From assembly GCA_965250275.1 (NCBI GenBank), contig OZ252297.1, forward strand, positions 372,001-436,000: DNA of 64,000 nucleotides, written 5' to 3'. Positions 60,975-64,000 of this stretch are shown here, in pieces. Position numbers and translations under genes: made by a program. The notes beneath the pieces were generated by a model. That model made no database searches. It was not told the origin of the DNA and saw nothing but the letters and a program-made list of their open reading frames with translations. The stretch is from G965250275 sp965250275. GTDB lineage: Bacteria > Pseudomonadota > Alphaproteobacteria > Rhodobacterales > Rhodobacteraceae. How positions within the stretch are numbered: the first letter of the stretch is position 1; each line of letters starts with the position of its first letter.

Positions 60975-61550
60975 TCAGCCCAGAGCCTGAAACTCGACGC
61001 GGCGGTTTTCGTCGCTGCGAGGGTCGTTTTCGTTGTACGGCGCGCTTTCGCCCAGGCCGATGGCTTCCAACCGGTTCTCTGCGATGCCGCAGTCGTTGAC
61101 CATGTGCCGTTTGACTTCTTTGGCCCGCAGCAGCGAGAGGTTTTCGTTATATGACGCAGAGCCCGAGCTGTCAGTGTGTCCGATGATCTGAAACACCTGA
61201 ACATCCACCGATTTCATAACGTCGCAAAGCGTGGCCAGTTTGGGTTTCTGGTCTTCGCGAAGCGCAGCACTGTCAAAATCAAAACTGATCTGCAGGTTAA
61301 CCTGATCTTCCTTGGCAACAGCCTGGTAGTTGGAGGCCGCCACCGTTGTTGCGCTGTCATCGTCTTCGGTTTGTGCGGTGGCTTGGGCGCCCGATGGAAC
61401 GATCACCAGCCCTCGGGTCTTTTGCTTCTTGAAGGCCTCGGTCATTTCTTCTGCGGTCAGTTCATCTGATTGCGCCATCACAGGCGCAGCGAAGGACAAC
61501 CCCAGCACAATGGCGAGGGACAGTCCGGTAAGTTGCGGTACACAGGTCAT
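60975..61550 (-). CDS. OmpA-family peptidoglycan-binding protein
   Basis: A 191-residue exported protein. The signal peptide is the N-terminal hydrophobic stretch LTGLSLAIVLGLSFAAPVMA. The C-terminal half (about residues 85-190) is an OmpA_C domain: ISFDFDSAALREDQKPKLATL, FQIIGHTDSSGSASYNENLSLLRAKEVKRHM and DENRRVEFQALG, with the Asp and Arg that hold diaminopimelate in peptidoglycan. It should link the outer membrane or periplasm to the wall. The first 60 residues after the signal are polar and unrecognised. The ATG at 61550 is the best start. It precedes the kinase gene and diverges from the M15-type peptidase. Confidence 0.87.
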   Translation of the reverse strand: MTCVPQLTGLSLAIVLGLSFAAPVMAQSDELTAEEMTEAFKKQKTRGLVIVPSGAQATAQTEDDDSATTVAASNYQAVAKEDQVNLQISFDFDSAALREDQKPKLATLCDVMKSVDVQVFQIIGHTDSSGSASYNENLSLLRAKEVKRHMVNDCGIAENRLEAIGLGESAPYNENDPRSDENRRVEFQALG

Positions 61551-61738
61551 GAGAGAACAGTCCGTTGCTAGCAAAATGAATATTTGAAAAAAGACTACCC
61601 CACAGTTGGGCAACCAACAATAATTTTGCATGTAACGCCTGCGTGCGTCCAGTCCCCTTGCTCTTGCATCCTGCGGAGATTTTTCGCTTTATCTGTACCC
61701 GAGCGTTACTTCACAGATTTCATTTTGCAGGGCAGCCC

Positions 61739-62581
61739 ATGCGCATTGTTCCGGCCATTATCCTTGCCGTAGCCATAATATTGGCGCCAGTCATCTGGAT
61801 CTTTTTGCCACGCGTCATCGGGTATCAGGAGACCTTTGACGGCCCGGCGATCGACTCCGGTGCACGAATTGAAATCGAAATGCTCAGTCAGCAGGTCGAG
61901 GATCTGCGCAACCGTGTAGAGGCGATGACCAATGAACTTGCGCGGGTCGGATCCGGGACGGGATTGCCATCGGTTGGCGGGCAGTCGGGTTCAGATGAGG
62001 ATGTCTTCCGGCAAAACGGGCCCAACGACATTATCGACGCCTATGCGCAGGTGGTTCTCATTGCTGACCGTGCGAACGTGAACGACGGGCTCGAAGTTGC
62101 CGGCCCGCGATTCCTGAGCGAGACTTTTGGTCCGCCACGCGAAAACCTCAGCGACCAGTGCGAAAGCATGACGAACGAGCGCTTGGCTGACAAACTTGTC
62201 CTGGAAGAGGTTGGTCCCATTCGGGTCCGCATGTTGCAGCCGGCTGTGGATTCACTGCGGCGCGTGTTCGAGAATGTCCGCGTCACCGACCCTGATCTCT
62301 ATGATCGTATCAACACGGCCGGTTCATTGTGTGTGCGCCAGATTCGCGGCACCAACAACCGTGCCTCCACCCATGCCTTTGGTTTGGCCGTGGACCTCAA
62401 TATTGATGGGGTGCTCGACACACTGGGGGATGGCAAAACGCAGCTTGGCCTGACCATTCTCGCAGACTTTTTCAAGGACGAAGGGTGGGTCTGGGGGGCC
62501 GCCTGGGGGCGCGAGGACAGCATGCATTTTGAAGTGAGCCGCAAACAACTCATGGAGTGGATCGAACAAGGCCTTTTATAA
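61739..62581 (+). CDS. membrane-anchored M15-type peptidoglycan peptidase
   Basis: A 280-residue protein. Residues ~4-24 form a membrane anchor (VPAIILAVAIILAPVIWIF), followed by a coiled-coil-like stretch (EMLSQQVEDLRNRVEAMTNELARV). The C-terminal domain (about 155-280) has the metal ligands of the M15 D-alanyl/L-alanyl-D-glutamate peptidases: NNRASTHAFGLAVDLNID (His212, Asp219) and EDSMHFEV (His263), with tryptophans in WVWGAAWG. It resembles the M15_4 group of phage and bacterial endopeptidases and cuts peptide stems of the wall. ATG 61739 follows AGGGCAGCCC. It diverges from the OmpA-family gene. Confidence 0.83.
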   Translation: MRIVPAIILAVAIILAPVIWIFLPRVIGYQETFDGPAIDSGARIEIEMLSQQVEDLRNRVEAMTNELARVGSGTGLPSVGGQSGSDEDVFRQNGPNDIIDAYAQVVLIADRANVNDGLEVAGPRFLSETFGPPRENLSDQCESMTNERLADKLVLEEVGPIRVRMLQPAVDSLRRVFENVRVTDPDLYDRINTAGSLCVRQIRGTNNRASTHAFGLAVDLNIDGVLDTLGDGKTQLGLTILADFFKDEGWVWGAAWGREDSMHFEVSRKQLMEWIEQGLL

Positions 62582-62666
62582 TTTTTGCCAAACCGCGCGC
62601 TTGTGCCGCTTGATATGCGGGCGTTTTGGTGTGAGTTTTTTAATTTTCGGGGATAGGAGAACTTTA

Positions 62667-63956
62667 ATGTCAGATTATTCAGTTACTGGCACCGACCTAA
62701 AGAAAATGGTCGGTGTGGCGCGGAAGAAACCGCTCAATTTCGCTTTCAATCCGGGCAAGTCGCCGAAAGATCATATGCTGGGTCTTGATCGCAGGAAGGA
62801 CGCAGAAATTGTTGCGCGCTCCGTCAAGAAGAACGGGCCCAGTGGTAAGGTCGCCTTTGGCGCTTTGGAAGTTGCCGGCAATGTTGCCAGCGTGACCTGC
62901 ACCGAAGTTTTGCCAGGCATGGCCAAGAAGATGAAAGCGTTCTTCAAGGCCAATGATCTGACCCTCAAGGTCCGGGTCCTCGATGCGACCGGAACCCTAG
63001 TGGAAGACGATGGCGAAGATGAAGATGACGCAGCACCCGCGGCAGAGCCCGCCGAACCGGGTGAGGCCGAACCGGACCCCAAAGCCGAACTGCTGACGCG
63101 GATCAAGGCAGTGCAGCCCTTGATCATGCAGACCGAAGAGGCACTGAAGGGCAAACTCGTCGCCGCCATTCAGAAGGTCGGTGAAGCGATCAAATCCGGG
63201 AATTTCGATCCTGCGTCCGAGGCGCTCACCAAAATTGAACAGGCGGTCAAAGGCGCGGCCAGTGATGCATCAGCGCCACCTGATGACGGACGGTTGTCAA
63301 AACTGCGCGAGGCAAGCGAAAAGCTCAAAAACAGCATCGGTGCGGTGTCGGACGAAACGGCGCGCGGCAAGCTCATGACAGCCGCCGGACAGCTCGATGG
63401 ATTCATCGAAGCGCAGGAAGTCGAAAAGAGCCTGACCGCGATCAAGACCATTCAGGCGGCTCTGCAAAAGGTGGCCGGGGCTCCGGCAGCCGAACCGGCA
63501 ATGCCGAGCGAAGCAGCCGATGAAGGCGGGACGTCAGAAGAGGGCATCGCCCCCTTGATCCGCAGCGCAGAAGCGTCGGTCAAAACCTACGCAACAGCAG
63601 TGGAGCAGGTCGACAAGCAGATTTCCGGGCTGCAGGTTGAGTTGCGCAACGCCGAAGACCCAGAGCTGTTGGAGATTGCGGACAAAGGGCTGAACGCCAT
63701 CACGTCGGGCTTCAAGACCAAGGTGCAGGCCGCAATCATGGACTTCAATCGCGGGGGAGACGGTCAGCATGCGGCAGCCGGAAAGCTTGCCGACCTGGCC
63801 GATGATTACCTCGATTTCCTGACCAGCGACGAAAGGGTGGAAGCCGTCGATATGAACCCGTCCGACGTGTCCGTGAATGTGCGCGGTACGATGGGCCCAG
63901 CGCTGGAGCGGTTGATCAAGACGATGGGGAAAGTGGCGAAAGCGGGAGGAAACTGA
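62667..63956 (+). CDS. unrecognised two-part protein: conserved-looking N-domain, acidic linker, helical repeats
   Basis: A 429-residue protein of a family I cannot name. Residues 1-111 look like a compact mixed alpha/beta domain with repeated charged pairs (GVARKKPLNFAFNPGKSPKDHM, GKVAFGALEVAGNVASVTC, KVRVLDATGT). Residues ~112-138 are an acidic Ala/Pro/Glu linker. From ~140 to the end it is almost entirely helical, with heptad-like spacing (AELLTRIKAVQPLIMQTEEALKG and later segments) suited to coiled coils or a three-helix bundle. No signal peptide or membrane helix. GGAGAAC lies before the ATG. It follows the M15-type peptidase and precedes a further gene by one base. Confidence 0.7.
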   Translation: MSDYSVTGTDLKKMVGVARKKPLNFAFNPGKSPKDHMLGLDRRKDAEIVARSVKKNGPSGKVAFGALEVAGNVASVTCTEVLPGMAKKMKAFFKANDLTLKVRVLDATGTLVEDDGEDEDDAAPAAEPAEPGEAEPDPKAELLTRIKAVQPLIMQTEEALKGKLVAAIQKVGEAIKSGNFDPASEALTKIEQAVKGAASDASAPPDDGRLSKLREASEKLKNSIGAVSDETARGKLMTAAGQLDGFIEAQEVEKSLTAIKTIQAALQKVAGAPAAEPAMPSEAADEGGTSEEGIAPLIRSAEASVKTYATAVEQVDKQISGLQVELRNAEDPELLEIADKGLNAITSGFKTKVQAAIMDFNRGGDGQHAAAGKLADLADDYLDFLTSDERVEAVDMNPSDVSVNVRGTMGPALERLIKTMGKVAKAGGN

Positions 63957-63957
63957 G

Positions 63958-64000
63958 ATGGGTAAGTGGACAAGTTTCAAGAAGGCTTTCGGAAAGAAAT
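63958..64000 (+). CDS. gene cut by the window edge, N-terminal 14 codons only
   Basis: An ATG at 63958 with GGAGG eight bases upstream starts one base after the previous stop (TGAGATG), so it belongs to the same transcript. The visible residues MGKWTSFKKAFGKK are basic and could start a helix or a cytosolic protein. The product cannot be named from 14 residues. Confidence 0.6.
   Translation, partial: MGKWTSFKKAFGKK

Noticed and set aside
1..64000. CRISPR array, rRNA operon, complete insertion sequence or prophage
   Set aside because: No regularly spaced identical repeats, rRNA-like stretches, transposase or phage structural genes were seen on reading the window.

Overview
This looks like a chromosomal segment of a marine alphaproteobacterium of the Roseobacter group (Rhodobacteraceae). 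I infer this from gene families and gene order: a Rhodobacter-type porin, the lolA-ftsK-aminotransferase-amidase-ubiH block, the DUF3576-leuS-lptE-holA block, pmbA-cysQ-DUF4170-Kdo transferase-lpxK, and large FAD/GcvT fusion enzymes for methylated glycines. Most of the window is ordinary, tightly packed core chromosome with many 1-16 bp gene overlaps. No rRNA gene, intact tRNA, CRISPR array, complete insertion sequence or prophage was seen.

Layout. 1-5100: a truncated 1-Cys peroxiredoxin, an aldehyde dehydrogenase closed by a strong terminator, an orphan fucosyltransferase, a cupin protein, an RluA-type pseudouridine synthase, an NTF2-like protein and an SGNH hydrolase. 5100-12700: a leftward methylated-amine and one-carbon cluster. 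It holds a cupin-HTH regulator with a candidate operator, a LysE exporter, a GFA protein, two 813-residue dimethylglycine/sarcosine dehydrogenase-like fusions and a homocysteine methyltransferase between them. 12700-17500: free methionine sulfoxide reductase, thiolase, a STAS/anti-sigma pair, gamma-glutamyltransferase and HspQ. 17700-33350: a lytic transglycosylase lipoprotein, LolA, FtsK, aminotransferase, amidase, UbiH-type hydroxylase, Trm112, a LON-domain protein, a CnoX-like thioredoxin, exonuclease III, an OmpR-type regulator, GTP cyclohydrolase II, an L,D-transpeptidase, YggS and a major porin. 33670-46530: DUF3576, LeuS, LptE, HolA, a flavoprotein, enoyl-CoA hydratase, DUF2125, PmbA, a CysQ-like phosphatase, DUF4170, a Kdo-transferase homologue and LpxK.

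46800-55600 is an accessory surface-polysaccharide locus. It has a VPLPA/PEP-CTERM-type exported protein, two glycosyltransferases, three sulfotransferases, a Wzy-like polymerase/ligase and a Wzx-like flippase. The likely product is a sulfated exopolysaccharide or O-polysaccharide (inference). Next comes a composition-shifted, repeat-bearing spacer with a tRNA-like T-arm fragment, then a large serralysin-type RTX metalloprotease whose catalytic domain is interrupted by a PPC-like domain.

58770-64000 (window end) is the least conventional part. A transmembrane Ser/Thr kinase with a DUF4384-like exterior domain and an OmpA-family protein run leftward. Diverging from them are a membrane-anchored M15-type peptidoglycan peptidase, an unrecognised two-part protein (429 aa) and a further gene cut by the window edge. 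This may be one cell-envelope system, with the kinase relaying to wall remodelling or to a secretion/effector module, and it is my best candidate for something undescribed. Its function cannot be settled from this window.
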